Source: JAKACU01 sp021821185 (GTDB taxonomy: Bacteria > Bacillota > Bacilli > Alicyclobacillales > SLC66). From it: a stretch of DNA of 6,149 nucleotides. The notes under the pieces were generated by a model that was not told where the DNA came from, made no database searches, and was given only the letters and a program-made list of their open reading frames with translations. The translations under genes and the position numbers were made by a program. Of the stretch, positions 5,914 to 6,149 are shown piece after piece. Every line of letters begins with the position of its first letter. Within the stretch, counting starts at the first letter, position 1. The stretch spans positions 1 through 6,149 of the forward strand of contig DAHWJX010000033.1 in NCBI GenBank assembly GCA_027343965.1. The letters run 5' to 3'.

Positions 5914-5963
5914 TAACCGAATCGGTTAGTCTAGTTTTATCACGTGAGTGCTGTGATTGCCAA
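5914..5963 (-). promoter_or_regulatory. Possible internal promoter for birA with an overlapping palindrome
   Basis: On the minus strand TTGGCA (5958-5963) and TAAAAC (5934-5939) are 18 bases apart, within the 3' end of bioY. Transcription would begin near 5927, inside the palindrome TAACCGA-A-TCGGTTA (5914-5928; 7-base arms, one central base), which also contains the bioY stop. The palindrome could be an operator or a small hairpin. It has TAACC/GGTTA ends as in Firmicute BirA sites, but lacks their wide 14-15 base spacing, so the assignment to BirA is weak. Confidence 0.3.
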
Positions 5964-6149
5964 GCAAACGAGAGATCGGATACATTTGTCGAATAGGAAC
6001 CACAATCACTGTAGTAATAATTGCTTTTAACGCATCTCCTGGCAGATACGGATAACATCCTAAAATCAGGGCTTTTGCTAACGAGGTTTTTAGCACATGA
6101 GCTAACCACGGGACACCGGTTATGTACATGATTAATGAGCCAAATACTT
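5926..6149 (-). CDS. bioY: Biotin transporter substrate-binding subunit BioY, C-terminal part
   Basis: BioY is the membrane S component that binds biotin and works alone or with the energy-coupling factor EcfA/A'/T module to import it. Only the last 73 residues are in the window; the gene continues past the right edge. The segment GVPWLAHVLKTSLAKALILG followed by CYPYLPGDALKAIITTVIV shows the conserved end of the family: a membrane helix, the AKAL-x-x-G block and the P-(Y/F)-LPGD-x-x-KA motif that begins the last helix. The tail after VVPIRQ (RQMYPISRLLGNHSTHVIKLD) is polar and somewhat longer than in many BioY proteins. It is followed by birA on the same strand, 58 bases after its stop to the birA ATG, or 28 bases to the ACG, which fits a biotin uptake and control unit. 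Its promoter and any BirA operator lie outside the window. Confidence 0.88.
   Translation of the reverse strand, partial: VFGSLIMYITGVPWLAHVLKTSLAKALILGCYPYLPGDALKAIITTVIVVPIRQMYPISRLLGNHSTHVIKLD

Noticed and set aside
1954..5994. ACATTTGTCGAAT occurs at 1954-1966 and again at 5982-5994
   Set aside because: A 13-base match is within chance for a window this size; one copy is in bioY coding sequence, and no longer repeat or element border surrounds them.
1..6149. Search for CRISPR arrays, tRNA or rRNA genes, insertion sequences or attachment sites
   Set aside because: No spaced direct repeats, cloverleaf, transposase motifs or terminal inverted repeats were found by eye.

Overview
The window looks like chromosomal DNA of a Gram-positive Bacilli-type Firmicute. 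The evidence is the perfect Shine-Dalgarno sites, the TTG start, the transcription-terminating cobalamin riboswitch, the bioY-birA pair with a helix-turn-helix BirA, and a SPASM domain close to the SCIFF/PapB peptide maturases. Base composition is moderate. An Alicyclobacillus-like organism is my guess from memory of similar gene sets; nothing in the window proves it.

Layout from left to right. (1) 1-480, plus strand: an intact C-terminal SPASM (auxiliary iron-sulfur) domain of a radical SAM peptide maturase. Its upstream part is closed in its own frame, so the gene seems frameshifted or decayed. (2) 571-618: a strong hairpin terminator between convergent genes. (3) 663-1847, minus strand: thiO, an FAD-dependent glycine oxidase of thiamine thiazole synthesis, with its own promoter. 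(4) 1848-2302: a divergent regulatory region with promoters for both directions and a complete cobalamin riboswitch ending in an intrinsic terminator. (5) 2303-3367, plus strand: cobT, which activates the lower-ligand base of cobalamin. (6) 3425-4864, plus strand: an NCS1-family nucleobase-type permease in the same operon, starting at TTG. (7) 4908-5867 (probably to 5897), minus strand: birA, biotin ligase and repressor. (8) 5926-6149, minus strand: the C-terminal end of bioY, the biotin-uptake S component, cut by the window edge.

The theme is cofactor supply: thiamine (thiO), cobalamin (cobT) and biotin (bioY, birA). The cobT-permease pair behind one B12 riboswitch suggests that the permease imports something related to cobalamin assembly. 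A lower-ligand base such as 5,6-dimethylbenzimidazole or adenine is an attractive but unproven candidate. This is the best lead for an undescribed function. Two smaller points need checking: birA seems to start at an ACG codon behind a perfect ribosome binding site, and the SPASM gene has a broken reading frame.
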